From Candidatus Undinarchaeales archaeon (lineage in GTDB: Archaea > SpSt-1190 > JASMDC01), in contig JASMDC010000004.1 in the NCBI GenBank assembly GCA_030753015.1, positions 84,046 through 148,045 on the forward strand: a stretch of 64,000 nucleotides of DNA, given 5' to 3'. A program made the translations under genes and the position numbers. Shown here one piece after another: positions 40,465-50,555 of this stretch. The notes under the pieces were generated by a model. That model did not search any database. It saw only the letters and a program-made list of their open reading frames with translations, and was not told the origin of the DNA. The stretch's first letter is position 1. Each line of letters opens with the position of its first letter.

Positions 40465-42318
40465 TCACCCCAGGAACAGCTTCAGGAACCCCAACGTCGC
40501 CAGCGTCAGGAAGCAGAGCATGGGAAGCCAGCCACGCTGTGCCTCTCCGGGTTCAGGATAGGTCTGCTTGGACAGCCGGTAGCCGAACGCGATACAGAAC
40601 AGCTGGAACACGATCAGGACGGCTCCCTGCAGGTACCCCATCACATCCGTGAACACAGGTGTCCAGGGGAAGTTCGCCGTGCCCAACAGGTTCCATCCCC
40701 AGGCGAAGGGATCGGAGATCACGTGCAGGAGATAGCTCCCGTTCGGGAGAAGTATGCCGAGGCTGAACGCTATCCACACGCCAAGACCCATGGGGACGAG
40801 GGTGTAGGAGAAGTTCACGAACACCCTCTTCAGCGACACCTCCCTGTTCCCGCTCGCAAGCTTCGAAAGATAGGCGAACACGCCGAACACGGCGGGTAGG
40901 GCGATGAGGCTGACCGTCGAGTGGATGGCGATGAACGTCAGGAATCCCGAGTAGGTCGTTGCCCTCATCATGTCCTTGAGCTCGCCGTAGGGACCCTGGT
41001 AGATTATGAAGAAGACCACGGCGATACCCAGCATGATGAAGCCCTTCCACGCCTCGTCAAGCCCCCTCTTCTCCCTCTTGGTCTCCACCAGCAGGTCCAC
41101 ACCGGGAGGCCTCAGGTTGAACGCCATGTTGTCGTGGGGGCAGGTCTTGAAGCACTCGAGGCACATGCCGCAGTAGGTGTTCTTCTTGAAGTCGAAGGGG
41201 GTCAGGAGCCAGGGGCATCCGTGCCCCTCCTCACTTCCCACGAAGCATGTCTTGGGTGTGTGGCCCTTACAGATTTCCGGGTCCTTGCACCGAATCTCGC
41301 TCATGGCGAACTGGGAATAGAGCGCCTGGAACCCGGAGACGGGACACATGTACAGGCAGAAGGACCGCTTCTTGTACACCAGCCCTACGATGAACGAGGC
41401 CAGGATGACGGCTCCCAGGAGGATGAAGCTTGCCAGCGGCTTCACGGTCATGAATCCGGAGAAGAACGTGGTGCCCAGGAACAGGAAGTTCATGACCCAC
41501 ATGTTCTTGAGGCTCTTGGGCCACGGCTTGTTCAGGCCCGATTGCTTCCCCGGCTTGACCTCGATCACCGCTCCCCGGTGGTACCAGTCGGAGAAGAGGG
41601 GGAACGGGCACACCATGCACCACGTCCGGGCGAAGAAGGGTACCAGGATGAACATCAGCATGACCCACCAGAGGATCCATACGAACATCACTCCCACGTT
41701 GTAGTTACCGGCCGAGTACCCCCCCACGAACATGGAGAGGAGGAGGGCGAAGAAGAAGAGGAGGTTGACCAGGATGGCTCCGAGGGGGAACCACCTCGAC
41801 TTGAAGAGCGTCCTTATGGGCTTGAAGCTCGTGAGGTCGAACCGCCAGTCCAGGTCGATGAGCCCGAACAGCTTGTCCTTCGCAGGCTTGTCACCGTTCC
41901 CTTCCCGAGCCATCACAATCAGGCTTCCCAATGCCACGAGCACCGCCAGGGCCGCGTACCCGTTGAACGGCGAGTTGGGCTCGACGTAGAGGTGGCCGAC
42001 CATGTAGGGATGGAACTCCCCGCAGGTCACCGAACACCTGAAGGTGAACCGACCCGGTTTGTCGGCGACGAACGTGATAACACCGTCCTGTCCTGGATGG
42101 GCCTTGGTCTGGACCTCATATCCGTCTAGGAACAGTCCGTGGTGCACGTCCTCGCTCGTCAGGCGGATCGTCACCACGTCACCCTCGTTTACCTTGATGA
42201 CGCCGGGCGTATAGGAGAACGTCTTTCCGCTGACCTCGATGTATCTCTCCTCGGCAACGACAAAAGGCGCGATGAGAAGGCCTACCAGGAGGGCCAGCGC
42301 CAGTACCCTGATCATCAT
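40465..42318 (-). CDS. CuA domain fused to NapH/NosR-like polyferredoxin membrane protein
   Basis: A 617-residue fusion. After a signal peptide (LALALLVGLLIAPFVVA), residues about 20-110 form a cupredoxin with CuA ligands DVHHGLFLDG and CSVTCGEFHPYM. One helix follows, then a NapH/NosR-like membrane part with CMVCPFPL near 245, FCLYMCPVSG near 325 and a ferredoxin motif CGMCLECFKTCPHDN near 400, plus Cys in KDPEICKGHTPKTCF. Several helices follow to the end. The start ATG at 42318 overlaps the upstream stop. The protein could take electrons from quinol inside the membrane and pass them by CuA to the outside. I know of no standard family with this order. Confidence 0.82.
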   Translation of the reverse strand: MMIRVLALALLVGLLIAPFVVAEERYIEVSGKTFSYTPGVIKVNEGDVVTIRLTSEDVHHGLFLDGYEVQTKAHPGQDGVITFVADKPGRFTFRCSVTCGEFHPYMVGHLYVEPNSPFNGYAALAVLVALGSLIVMAREGNGDKPAKDKLFGLIDLDWRFDLTSFKPIRTLFKSRWFPLGAILVNLLFFFALLLSMFVGGYSAGNYNVGVMFVWILWWVMLMFILVPFFARTWCMVCPFPLFSDWYHRGAVIEVKPGKQSGLNKPWPKSLKNMWVMNFLFLGTTFFSGFMTVKPLASFILLGAVILASFIVGLVYKKRSFCLYMCPVSGFQALYSQFAMSEIRCKDPEICKGHTPKTCFVGSEEGHGCPWLLTPFDFKKNTYCGMCLECFKTCPHDNMAFNLRPPGVDLLVETKREKRGLDEAWKGFIMLGIAVVFFIIYQGPYGELKDMMRATTYSGFLTFIAIHSTVSLIALPAVFGVFAYLSKLASGNREVSLKRVFVNFSYTLVPMGLGVWIAFSLGILLPNGSYLLHVISDPFAWGWNLLGTANFPWTPVFTDVMGYLQGAVLIVFQLFCIAFGYRLSKQTYPEPGEAQRGWLPMLCFLTLATLGFLKLFLG

Positions 42319-43160
42319 GTCCCCGCCTCCAAAGAGACGAAGTCGGAAATCGATTTCCTGCCGCCCCTGTCGCCGCTCGCACCGTCCCATACGGCGAACG
42401 CGATGGAGTAGGTCTCCCCGGGAGTGAAGGCGGCGTCCACCTCCGGATCGGAGGCGGTGAGCGAGCGCCTGAACATGACGTGCCAAGTGCCGTCGATCCA
42501 GAAGCCCCTGCCCTCCACCAGGCTCACGTTCTTGCGGGTTAGCGTGGCGATCCCTGTTGCGATTATGTCATTTACGGCAGATACGTGTTCGAGGCCCATG
42601 ACCGTGAGCGTCTCATTCTCCTCGAAGGGATAGTAGTAATCCGCGTACACCCTGGCCCCCGGCCCCTTTCCCGACCAGAACTCCCTGTCCTGGTTGGCCT
42701 TCCATTGCCAGATATTGGAGCTCCCCATGAAGCCCATCATGAGGGTCGAGTTGGGCACGTCCTCGCCCAGAGGGAACATGATGGCGTTAGCGTCGGAGAA
42801 CGTGTTCCCCCCATGGATCTCGTCCAAGGTATCGTCCTTATAGCTCAAATAGAAGTAGATGTCCTTCTTATTGTGGAAGGCCTTCACGGTTACGGACGGC
42901 ACCGAATCCTTCGGCCACGGGAGGACCATCAACTGGTAGAACAGCTTGATCTCCTTGGAATCGATGCCCTCCCACTCGTCCAACGACGTCGCCCCCCTGA
43001 AATCGATGTCCTTGTCGATAAAGGGAGCCTTGAGGACCACCCGTTCATACTCGTAGTCGGCAGGGATGCCCCATGCATGTTGCATGCCGTAACGGACCAG
43101 GCCCAGGAACAATGCAATCAAGACGATAGACAATACTATGACGGTGTTCTTCTTCATCAT
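42315..43160 (-). CDS. Ethylbenzene dehydrogenase-type heme b subunit (second copy)
   Basis: A 281-residue exported gamma-type subunit with an N-terminal anchor (IVLSIVLIALFLGLVRYGM) and EB_dh motifs VKAFHNKKDIYFYLSYKDD, TFSDANAIMFPL, NIWQWKANQDREFW and FAVWDGASGDRGGRK. It is paralogous to the protein at 35880, with matching blocks along the whole length. It lies between the chaperone and the CuA-NapH fusion, overlapping both by four bases (ATGA). It probably carries the heme b that links the NarGH-like catalytic pair to the copper protein. Confidence 0.86.
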   Translation of the reverse strand: MMKKNTVIVLSIVLIALFLGLVRYGMQHAWGIPADYEYERVVLKAPFIDKDIDFRGATSLDEWEGIDSKEIKLFYQLMVLPWPKDSVPSVTVKAFHNKKDIYFYLSYKDDTLDEIHGGNTFSDANAIMFPLGEDVPNSTLMMGFMGSSNIWQWKANQDREFWSGKGPGARVYADYYYPFEENETLTVMGLEHVSAVNDIIATGIATLTRKNVSLVEGRGFWIDGTWHVMFRRSLTASDPEVDAAFTPGETYSIAFAVWDGASGDRGGRKSISDFVSLEAGT

Positions 43161-43717
43161 GCATCCCTCCCGAGGAAGCGTTCATCGGATTCCAGGAACT
43201 CGAGCAGTTCCTGTGCGGTCTCCCGATAGAAACCGTTCTCGGACTTGGCGAGGATCGCTTCCGCTATCTTCGTTGCCGCGGGATGTACGTGCCTGCGGAA
43301 GAACTTCCTCTCCGCATCCTGGCATATCCGGGCCTTCTCGCGGGCGTCCTCGGTGTCGCCGTTCTTGAGGGCATGAAGCCTTTTGAAGATGAGATAGTGC
43401 ATGAACTCGAGCTCGCCTGACAGGGAATCCGGTCGGTCCCTGTCCGGCTCAACGCCGAAGGCCCGGTAGAACCCCATGATGTCGGCCAACTCGTTCGACC
43501 GCTGGAACTCGTTCTTCGCAAGGTGCTCCGTCCCGTAGAGCCAGACCTCGCTGGCCCTGAAGAGCCCGTCATATGCCCGCTTCAGCTCGTCCAGTTCCTT
43601 GTTCGAGAACGAACCCTTGAAGAATGAGAGGAATTGATCGTCGGGGTACGAGAACGCAACGGCGAAGCTCTTGTAGGTGAGCATCCGGTCCCTCTCGCCC
43701 CTTTCCTTCTTGCTCAT
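43157..43717 (-). CDS. TorD-family chaperone of the NarG-like enzyme
   Basis: A 186-residue helical protein that matures the type II molybdoenzyme, like DdhD, EbdD or NarJ. The start ATG at 43717 stands six bases after GGAGGTG; earlier in-frame GTG and ATG codons at 43735 and 43723 are possible. The family pattern includes SFAVAFSYPDDQFLSFF near 15 and LSGELEFMHYLIFKRLHALK near 98. It is distinct from the chaperone at 4657, so each oxidoreductase operon has its own. Confidence 0.82.
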   Translation of the reverse strand: MSKKERGERDRMLTYKSFAVAFSYPDDQFLSFFKGSFSNKELDELKRAYDGLFRASEVWLYGTEHLAKNEFQRSNELADIMGFYRAFGVEPDRDRPDSLSGELEFMHYLIFKRLHALKNGDTEDAREKARICQDAERKFFRRHVHPAATKIAEAILAKSENGFYRETAQELLEFLESDERFLGRDA

Positions 43718-43739
43718 GTCCATCACCTCCGTCACAGGC

Positions 43740-44879
43740 TCAGCTGATGCTGATCCTATGGACATCCCGTTGTCCGTCATAGACGTCCCTCACGACGATC
43801 GGCTCCTTCAACGGCACCTTGATGATCTCCTTCCCGTCCGCGTCATACCCATAACAGGAGCCGCTGTCCAGGTCCCCCTCGACCTTGAACGAGTGGATGA
43901 TATTGTCGGTGGCGCCGAAGAGCATCAGGAGACCGATGAGGTTCATGTCCTCGGTGGCCTTCTTGTAGCGCTCGACCGCCTCATTTGCACCGGGACCGAA
44001 GAGCTGTCGGTTGAAATCCTCCGGTACATGGATGGGGGGGATGTAGTACACGTTAGGCTCGGTGCCGAACTGCGGATAGAGGGGACGCGCGATCTTTGCG
44101 ATGTGTACGAGGTAGTCGATAGGGTTGTCCTCTCTCGGAGCGTCGGGAGGGCTGATGAAACCGAACATACGAATCTTGCCAATGCAGTTCTGGACGCACT
44201 GGGTCTGTTTGTCGTTCTCGATAGCGGGGTAGCAGGAGATACATTTCTCCGAGTTCCCCGTGTGGGACCGGAACATTGATTTCTTGTAGGGACACGCACG
44301 CACGCATTCCTGGTAGCCACGACACCTCTTCTGGTCGATGAGCACAATGCCGTCGTCCCGTTTGTAGATGGCCTTTCGCGGGCAGGCGGCCACACATGCA
44401 GGATATGTGCAATGGTTGCATATCCGCGCCAGGTAGAACATCCACCGATTGTGGGGCACCTTGATGAACTCGCCCTGCTTGACCGCCTCGTTCACCTCGT
44501 CCTCGCCGATGTTCGGATAGGTGTAGTCCTCCTCGTCGGGGATAAAGCCGAGTATCTCCTCGCCGAAGGACGGGCTCTCGAAGATCGTGTCGCCAACGTA
44601 CCTGTCCCCCCTCCATTTCTGTGTCCCGAGCTTCTCCAGGAGCCTCACATCCCAGCCAAGCGGATAGAACCCCCAAGGCTTGGTTTCCACGTTGTTCCAG
44701 AACATGAACTCCTGGCCCTTTCCGGAGGTCCATGCGTTCTTGCAGGCAATGGTGCACGTCTGGCAGGCGATGCACTTGTTCGTGTCGAAGATCCAGGCCA
44801 CTTGCTTCTCGTGACGCTTCGATGGATACTTGTAGTCCATCTCCCTCCCGATCTGCCAGTTATAGGCCTTGTACGTCAT
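43740..44879 (-). CDS. narH: NarH-like iron-sulfur subunit of a type II molybdoenzyme
   Basis: A 379-residue electron-transfer subunit with four clusters. Cys groups: [15 protein letters not shown] (near 36), [14 protein letters not shown] (near 157), [15 protein letters not shown] (near 188) and CISCYP with CVQNC (near 215). In the third group Tyr stands where a fourth Cys would be, the sign of a 3Fe-4S cluster as in NarH, DdhB and EbdB. The start ATG at 44879 overlaps the alpha-subunit stop. The length and order match nitrate, selenate, chlorate or hydrocarbon-oxidising relatives. Nitrate reductase is the simplest guess. Confidence 0.87.
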   Translation of the reverse strand: MTYKAYNWQIGREMDYKYPSKRHEKQVAWIFDTNKCIACQTCTIACKNAWTSGKGQEFMFWNNVETKPWGFYPLGWDVRLLEKLGTQKWRGDRYVGDTIFESPSFGEEILGFIPDEEDYTYPNIGEDEVNEAVKQGEFIKVPHNRWMFYLARICNHCTYPACVAACPRKAIYKRDDGIVLIDQKRCRGYQECVRACPYKKSMFRSHTGNSEKCISCYPAIENDKQTQCVQNCIGKIRMFGFISPPDAPREDNPIDYLVHIAKIARPLYPQFGTEPNVYYIPPIHVPEDFNRQLFGPGANEAVERYKKATEDMNLIGLLMLFGATDNIIHSFKVEGDLDSGSCYGYDADGKEIIKVPLKEPIVVRDVYDGQRDVHRISIS

Positions 44880-47800
44880 TGGACGAACCCTCCCTTGATG
44901 AACCTCTTCATCACGTCGCTCTCGTACATCGGCCTCAGGCCCAGGCGGGCGGGTCTCCACAACTTGTTCCCCTCGTAACCCCCGTCCTCGGCTTTAGTGA
45001 ATTTCACGAAGCTGTCCCGGGGAGCCCCGTTGGGACAGTTCACGTCCGCCGCGAATCCCTTTCCTATCACGGGGCCGATGGTGTTCTTCCTAACGAGGCT
45101 GTCCGTCATGAGCGTGGGCCTCAGCCATCCCCTCGTGCAGCTCTGGTGTGAGCCGAACCGGTACATGGCCTGGTACCCGGTCCTCGGATTCCTGGCGAGG
45201 CCATCGGCGTTCTCCAGGTGTCCCTGGACCGAGCCATAGCTTGCGCCGTACATGTGAAACCACGAACGAGAGATCGTCGGGGGGATGCCAAGATAATATC
45301 TGGCGCGCAGCATCAGCCGCGAGAGCCTGTACTCCTCGCTTCCCTCCTTCTTCTCTCCACGATACGGTCGGTCCTCGGGATCGGCATCGACCCAGATATA
45401 ATCACCGTCCTCGATACCCAGGGCCTTGGCATCCTGAGGGTTGATATCGACGTACCCTTCACCCACCCAGGGCATGCGCTTGTCCCTTCGGTACGGATCA
45501 CCGAATGGACCGAAAAACATGGCGATGACGTCGATGTCCACGGGCATGGTATGTGAGGAATGCCGGTATTTAGGGGTGATGTAGACGTGTGAGAAGCCTT
45601 CCTTCTTCAGGGGATGGGACGACACTAAAAGCTCGTTCGGCGTCATGACGACGTTCCTCACCTGACGTACCTCGCCGGAGCGGTCGTCCTTCGCAATCCC
45701 GTACGCCTCCGGTCCCGTGGGTCTGAGGGCAGGGTGTGGTTTTGCAACGATCACGTTCGGCTCGTACATTGTCCCGTCCACTGTCTCCCGGTGAACGGGC
45801 AGGTTCTCCCCGTACTCGATGAACTCGTCCTCGTCCCGGTAGAACTCGAGCCTTCCCGTCTTGGAGTACCACTGCTTGTCCTCGTTGGACTGCTCCCAAC
45901 CGATTATCTTGGGGTAGGTGCGGCTCATCATGAGGGCGGGTATCCCCTGAGCGGAATTCTTCGCCAGTTCGGCGAAATCATACCCCTTCGTCATGGAGGT
46001 TGCGTCCATGATCCTCTGGATGTAGACGCCGACCTTCCCCTCGTTGACGAACTTCCAGTAATCGTTGAACCGTTCGTCCCCCAGGATCCTTGCCAGGGCA
46101 GCCGATACACCGGAATACACCTCGATGTCGCCCCTCGTATCGTGTATCCGCTCGAGCGGTGACGGGGTGAAGATCTGCAGGAAGGGATTGGTCACCGAGG
46201 CGGTGGCGTCCGGATGCTTGAACTCGCCCCAGGAGTCCACGGGATAGACCACGTCCGCATACTCGCAGGACGCCGTCCACCACCACTCGCTCACGGCCAT
46301 CATCTCGATCTTTGGAAGGACATTCACCACCATGTCGTAATGCCCCTTCAGGTTGCCGAAGATGGAGTTGGCGTTGCAGAACATGAGCGACTTGGTGGGG
46401 GTGGGGATGTGGGACGCGCCGGTGAACATCTTGTTCCCCACCTTCAGCGGATGGTCCCCGTGGTTGTAGTAATGCGCCGATTCGAACTTGAAGTACCGTT
46501 TCAGCCTCGAGCTCTTCTCCTCATCGAGCTCGATGTCGAACGGGTTCTCCGCGATGTACTTGCCCATGCCGTCGAAGTACGCTGCTCGGTAGTTCCCCGC
46601 AAAGCTACCGACGTTTCCGCCGTGCGTCCCCACGTTCTTGGTGAGGGCGCACACCAGAAAGATTGCCCGATCCTTCAGGTCTGCGTTGAAGAACTGGTTG
46701 GGGCCCATCCCAACGGCGATGAGGGTCTTTCCCTTGTTCGCAGCGATGTCGCGTGCAAGGCTCGTGATCGCCTCCTTGGGCGCCCACGTGAGCCTTGAGA
46801 CAGTTTCGGGATCGAAGTTCTCCGTGAGGTACTCCGATATGAGGCTGAACACGGTCCTGACCTCGACCTTCGTGTCGCCGATGTCGATCTCGCGCGCGGC
46901 ATCCAGGTCGGGTGAGATCCCTTTCTCCTTGAAGTACTTGCCGACCTCGTCACGGGTCACAGCCGCGAGTCCATCCTTGCTCTCGTCCCACACGACGAAG
47001 TTGCCCCACTCATCGAGCAGCGTCTCGGATATGACCTGCTTCCCATCCGCCTTTATCGGGGCGGGAGCGCTCTCGCCCTTCTTGAGGACGATGGTCTCCC
47101 TTCTCTCGGTGGGAGGGGCAAAGCCCGGGAGCACGTCCTCGGCACGAACCAGCTTGAGGGTGTCCATCCTCACCAGGAGCGGGAGGTCCGTTCTGCTGTT
47201 AACGTACTCCTCGTCGTACAGCCCTTCCTTGATGATCACGTAGGCCAGCCCCAGGGCGAAGACGGGATCGGAGGCGGGCCTGATGATGATCACCTCGTCG
47301 GACTTGGAGGCGACCGACGAGTATTCCACGGTCACGGTAACGACCTTGGAGCCCTTCACCCGGGCCTCGGTGAGCCAGTGGGCGTCGGGCATCTTGGTGG
47401 ATATCCAGTTCATTCCCCAGGGTATGATCAGCTTTGCGTTCTCTGCATCCACGAGGTCGAAATCAACCGTCTGCTGACCCGTCACCATGGGGTGGCCGGG
47501 AGGCAAATCCGTGTGCCAGGTGTAGTTGTCCCATCCCTTCGCCCCAAGTGCGGTCTCCGGGGTCGTCCCCCTGATATGGGTGTCAAGGAGGGCCAGGGAG
47601 TTCGCGAAGCGATACATCCCGAACACGCGTGTGATCCCCAACAACGGCATGCCACCGCGGAACTTGAGCACCTGGGTGCCTGCGCCCTTGGTGGCCTCGA
47701 TCACCTCCGGGTCGTAGAGGAGCTCGCCCGTCCTCTCGTCCGTCTGGATCCCGAGCAACTTCTGACCCGCATCTCCGCTGTAAGTGGTGGCAATGTTGAT

Positions 47801-48349
47801 CATCGACTTGGCGACTATATCGAAGATCTCGTCCCAGGAGACCTTCACGAAGTTCTCCTTGCCCCGATTGAAATACTCCAGCGGCGGTCTACCGTCCTCG
47901 CCCCGGGGGAAGCCCGCCTCGATCCATCTCTTGAAGCCCTCCCTGACCATGGGATACTTGACCCGCCTCGGTCCGTAGATCCTGCGGATCAGCGTCAGGC
48001 CCTTCTGACACAGTCGCGGCTCCCATCGTGGGGATGCGGTGTTGCCGTACAGGTCCTTCGCCTTACTATAGCCGTAGCTGGGTCCGATCCTCGTGATGAC
48101 GCCGTTCTTGACATAGGCCTTGAGGAGGCAGTTGTGGGTGTCATTGGGCGCGCACATGAAGTGGAACGTGGAGTCATGCCTGAACTGGTCCCGGTAGATC
48201 TTCTCCCAGTCCCTCTCCGGATAGTGGTCCAGGGGATTGTCGGTCGTTGTAGAGTACACGAGATTCGAGAGGAGCGGCTTGCTCAACGCAAGCCCGGCAA
48301 GACCGGTCAAGGAAAGCGTCAGGAACTTCCTACGTGGTATCTGTTTCAT
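44876..48349 (-). CDS. narG: NarG-like catalytic subunit, Tat-exported type II DMSO-reductase family
   Basis: A 1157-residue molybdenum subunit with a twin-arginine signal ([15 protein letters not shown]), so it acts outside the membrane as in archaeal pNar enzymes. The likely Asp ligand of molybdenum lies in [16 protein letters not shown] near 291, matching DLPP of NarG, followed by [15 protein letters not shown]. The N-terminal cluster segment reads [22 protein letters not shown] with LCQKG later: the first two Cys are seven residues apart rather than three as in E. coli NarG. The substrate may be nitrate, another oxyanion, or a compound being oxidised. A TATA box at about 48410 and GCAGGGGA before the ATG support the start. 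Confidence 0.85.
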   Translation of the reverse strand: MKQIPRRKFLTLSLTGLAGLALSKPLLSNLVYSTTTDNPLDHYPERDWEKIYRDQFRHDSTFHFMCAPNDTHNCLLKAYVKNGVITRIGPSYGYSKAKDLYGNTASPRWEPRLCQKGLTLIRRIYGPRRVKYPMVREGFKRWIEAGFPRGEDGRPPLEYFNRGKENFVKVSWDEIFDIVAKSMINIATTYSGDAGQKLLGIQTDERTGELLYDPEVIEATKGAGTQVLKFRGGMPLLGITRVFGMYRFANSLALLDTHIRGTTPETALGAKGWDNYTWHTDLPPGHPMVTGQQTVDFDLVDAENAKLIIPWGMNWISTKMPDAHWLTEARVKGSKVVTVTVEYSSVASKSDEVIIIRPASDPVFALGLAYVIIKEGLYDEEYVNSRTDLPLLVRMDTLKLVRAEDVLPGFAPPTERRETIVLKKGESAPAPIKADGKQVISETLLDEWGNFVVWDESKDGLAAVTRDEVGKYFKEKGISPDLDAAREIDIGDTKVEVRTVFSLISEYLTENFDPETVSRLTWAPKEAITSLARDIAANKGKTLIAVGMGPNQFFNADLKDRAIFLVCALTKNVGTHGGNVGSFAGNYRAAYFDGMGKYIAENPFDIELDEEKSSRLKRYFKFESAHYYNHGDHPLKVGNKMFTGASHIPTPTKSLMFCNANSIFGNLKGHYDMVVNVLPKIEMMAVSEWWWTASCEYADVVYPVDSWGEFKHPDATASVTNPFLQIFTPSPLERIHDTRGDIEVYSGVSAALARILGDERFNDYWKFVNEGKVGVYIQRIMDATSMTKGYDFAELAKNSAQGIPALMMSRTYPKIIGWEQSNEDKQWYSKTGRLEFYRDEDEFIEYGENLPVHRETVDGTMYEPNVIVAKPHPALRPTGPEAYGIAKDDRSGEVRQVRNVVMTPNELLVSSHPLKKEGFSHVYITPKYRHSSHTMPVDIDVIAMFFGPFGDPYRRDKRMPWVGEGYVDINPQDAKALGIEDGDYIWVDADPEDRPYRGEKKEGSEEYRLSRLMLRARYYLGIPPTISRSWFHMYGASYGSVQGHLENADGLARNPRTGYQAMYRFGSHQSCTRGWLRPTLMTDSLVRKNTIGPVIGKGFAADVNCPNGAPRDSFVKFTKAEDGGYEGNKLWRPARLGLRPMYESDVMKRFIKGGFVQ

Positions 48350-48402
48350 TGCAATCCCCTGCTATCAATATCGAGTAGAAGCAAGAACAAAAAAAGGAAA
48401 TA

Positions 48403-48414
48403 AGCTTTAAAAAT
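48403..48414 (-). promoter_or_regulatory. Promoter of the NarGH-heme-copper operon
   Basis: A leftward TATA element TTTTTAAAGC at 48403-48414 sits about 60 bases ahead of narG. No clear operator palindrome is seen close by. Intergenic gaps downstream never exceed about 95 bases, so this is probably the only promoter for the run that ends with the Sco gene. Confidence 0.4.
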
Positions 48415-48585
48415 GATGCGTTGACACCCTTAACTATCGAAGGTTTTTCCGGGGTTTGACCTTCCATCTTTCATCGGTCGTGGACAAGGATACATCCTCG
48501 AGCGCCGTTGGGATCGGTCAGCCCCGTGCCCACCTTCGTGACAATTACAAGGCGACCTGTCGTCGTTGACGATAGAACCCCATTA

Positions 48586-50115
48586 TCAGTCCATGGCCTG
48601 CTTGAGGCCGAGGAAGATGTTCTTTTGTCTCTCGATATAGAGGTACATGTACGCAACAGAGGCGGCGAACACCAGTCCTAGGATGACCACGTAGGCCGTG
48701 ACCTGCTGTCCGAATCCCTCCCAGGCATAGGCCAGCGTCAGGAGGAGCCCCGTGGCAAGGTGGCTGGTGACGGTCAGGGCGTTGGCCGGCACTAGGTCGA
48801 ACGACTCATCGTAGTGTCTCCTGGCGTGGGCGATGGCCCTGAGCGAGAGCGGGAGCGTGATGAAGGCCAGTAGGGTGGCCTGGGGCAGACGTTCGGCGAT
48901 CACACCGGCCAAGATGACGAGGTGCGCCGACACCATGAGCGCTCCGTACACCACCGACGCCCGTGACCGCCCAAGCCTGACCACCAGAGTCTTCTTGCCC
49001 ACCGCCTTGTCGGCCGCGTAGTCGGGGAACTCGTTTATCCAGAGCACTGCCGTTATGAGGAGCGCCACGGGGAGGCTGGCCAGTACCGGGACCCAGCTCA
49101 GTTGCTGCGTCTGCACGAAGTAGGCGCCCAGGGTCATCAGGACGCCGAAGTTCAACCCGATGAGAAGCTCCCCCACACCCCTGCCCGCCCAGTTGAACGG
49201 ACGCCCGGTGTAGAACATCCCCGAGACGAACCCGAACACACCCAGCGCGAGAACGACCGGACCCCTCGCCCACGTCAGGTAGAGGCCGATCAGGCTGGCG
49301 AGGAAGAAGCTGAGGAGTCCGCCCGTCAGCACCTCGAGAGGGGAAAGCAGGCCCGACTGGATCACTCGGCTCCCACCACTGAAGGGCCTGACGAACTCCG
49401 TGTTCGCCTCGTCGTTGCCGCTCACGTGGTCGAAGTAGTCGTTGACCACGTTGGCGCCGATGTGCAGCAGCACTGCAGCGATCAAGGTCAGGGCGAAATA
49501 CCCCCAGTGGAGCATCCCGGTCCCTTCCCATGCCACGGCCGAGCCGAGCAGGACGGGAACGATACTAGCGGTGAGGAACGGCATCCTGATCTCCATCAGC
49601 CAGCTCCTGGCCTTGGTCCTCAGCTGCTCCCCGTCGCTGACCACCGTCCGGTTCTCCGGGTACTCGAGCACAGTGGGCGGCAGCCCCTGGACGATCTCCT
49701 TGAAGATTCGGAGCTTGACCACCTCCGGCGCCACCTTGATGCAGTCCAGGATACCCTCGTTTCCCGCACCCACCAGGTGCTTGACCACCGGCGATCTCTT
49801 TGCGGTGAGCTCGAGTGCCCTCTGTCGCTCTTTCCGATCCTTCACGATCACGGCCTTGCCGCTGATCTCCACCTCGTGCGAATCGTTGATATCGTCCCCT
49901 CCCTTGTAGACGAGGAGCGATACCGAGGGGTGGTGGGTGATCTGCACGGTCTTGGGATCACCCTTCATGGTGGCCAGATAGAGATTGAGATCATCGTCGG
50001 AGGCGAAGTGCATCATGCGGTTCCTCGTCCCTCCACCGGCCGATGTTGCCACCGCGGCCACGGGTATGCTCTCCAGGACCGACTGGATCTCGGCCTTCGT
50101 GTGTTGCGTTTTCAT
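48586..50115 (-). CDS. Flavin split-barrel domain fused to UbiA/MenA-type prenyltransferase
   Basis: A 509-residue fusion. Residues 1-150 are a pyridoxamine-phosphate-oxidase-like split barrel (IPVAAVATSAGGGTRNRMM, DDLNLYLATMKGDPK, EVEISGKAVIVKD) that probably binds FMN, F420 or heme. Residues about 180-500 are a UbiA prenyltransferase with nine helices and the prenyl-diphosphate motifs NVVNDYFDHVSGND near 230 and NEFPDYAADKAVGKKT near 350. The MenA-like features suggest a menaquinone role, which fits the quinone-linked oxidoreductases. The leader is about 110 bases from a TATA box joined to the TAACAATTGTTA palindrome. Confidence 0.85.
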   Translation of the reverse strand: MKTQHTKAEIQSVLESIPVAAVATSAGGGTRNRMMHFASDDDLNLYLATMKGDPKTVQITHHPSVSLLVYKGGDDINDSHEVEISGKAVIVKDRKERQRALELTAKRSPVVKHLVGAGNEGILDCIKVAPEVVKLRIFKEIVQGLPPTVLEYPENRTVVSDGEQLRTKARSWLMEIRMPFLTASIVPVLLGSAVAWEGTGMLHWGYFALTLIAAVLLHIGANVVNDYFDHVSGNDEANTEFVRPFSGGSRVIQSGLLSPLEVLTGGLLSFFLASLIGLYLTWARGPVVLALGVFGFVSGMFYTGRPFNWAGRGVGELLIGLNFGVLMTLGAYFVQTQQLSWVPVLASLPVALLITAVLWINEFPDYAADKAVGKKTLVVRLGRSRASVVYGALMVSAHLVILAGVIAERLPQATLLAFITLPLSLRAIAHARRHYDESFDLVPANALTVTSHLATGLLLTLAYAWEGFGQQVTAYVVILGLVFAASVAYMYLYIERQKNIFLGLKQAMD

Positions 50116-50250
50116 CCTCTCACCTCAAAACCCCGAAGAACCACAGCATCCGGGCTCAATCGCCACGTCGAACGTAAATGTTGGATACATTGTCGCGACC
50201 TCGGTCATCCCATTTTGGTCGAGTACCTGAGATAACCGACGATGGAATCT

Positions 50251-50268
50251 TAACAATTGTTATATTTC
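50251..50268 (-). promoter_or_regulatory. TATA box joined to palindrome TAACAATTGTTA (UbiA-fusion promoter)
   Basis: Leftward reading gives AAATATAACAATTGTTAAG: the TATA element at about 50261-50268 and the 12-bp perfect palindrome at 50251-50262 overlap by two bases. The arrangement is the same as at 33501 on the plus strand. It suggests one repressor for both genes. Confidence 0.55.
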
Positions 50269-50269
50269 T

Positions 50270-50555
50270 TTGCACCCGCTCCACGGACAGCGCTTTCATC
50301 TCGGCACGGCACCCCTCTTTCCCGTTCGACCTCCGGATGATGCCCTTGGAACAAACCATCACATCCTCTGGACGGGAGTTCACTTGTATTGCCATCACGG
50401 TTGTTCAGACCGCATATGCATGTCCTATCCGCTACGCCAGCTCGGACACGCGCGCCCTCATGGGTACGTCTCTCGAACGATAATCAGGGTGCGACATCTG
50501 CTGGAACACGAGCAGAAAACTGGGAAGCTCCCTAGCATCGATGGTGAGTAAGCCC
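50270..50555. other. Gene-free spacer between the UbiA-fusion promoter and the Lrp gene
   Basis: Both strands have open frames of 80-100 codons (plus from 50178, minus from 50398), but they cross the promoter palindrome, lack ribosome sites and show no recognisable domain. I see no RNA gene or terminator that I can support. Confidence 0.4.

Noticed and set aside
40921-42129. Plus-strand open frame of 402 codons rich in His, Glu and Arg
   Set aside because: It mirrors the CuA-NapH fusion gene. Composition is the usual reverse-frame bias and there is no start signal.
49102-50235. Plus-strand open frame of 377 codons
   Set aside because: It lies opposite the UbiA fusion, crosses its promoter palindrome and shows no domain.
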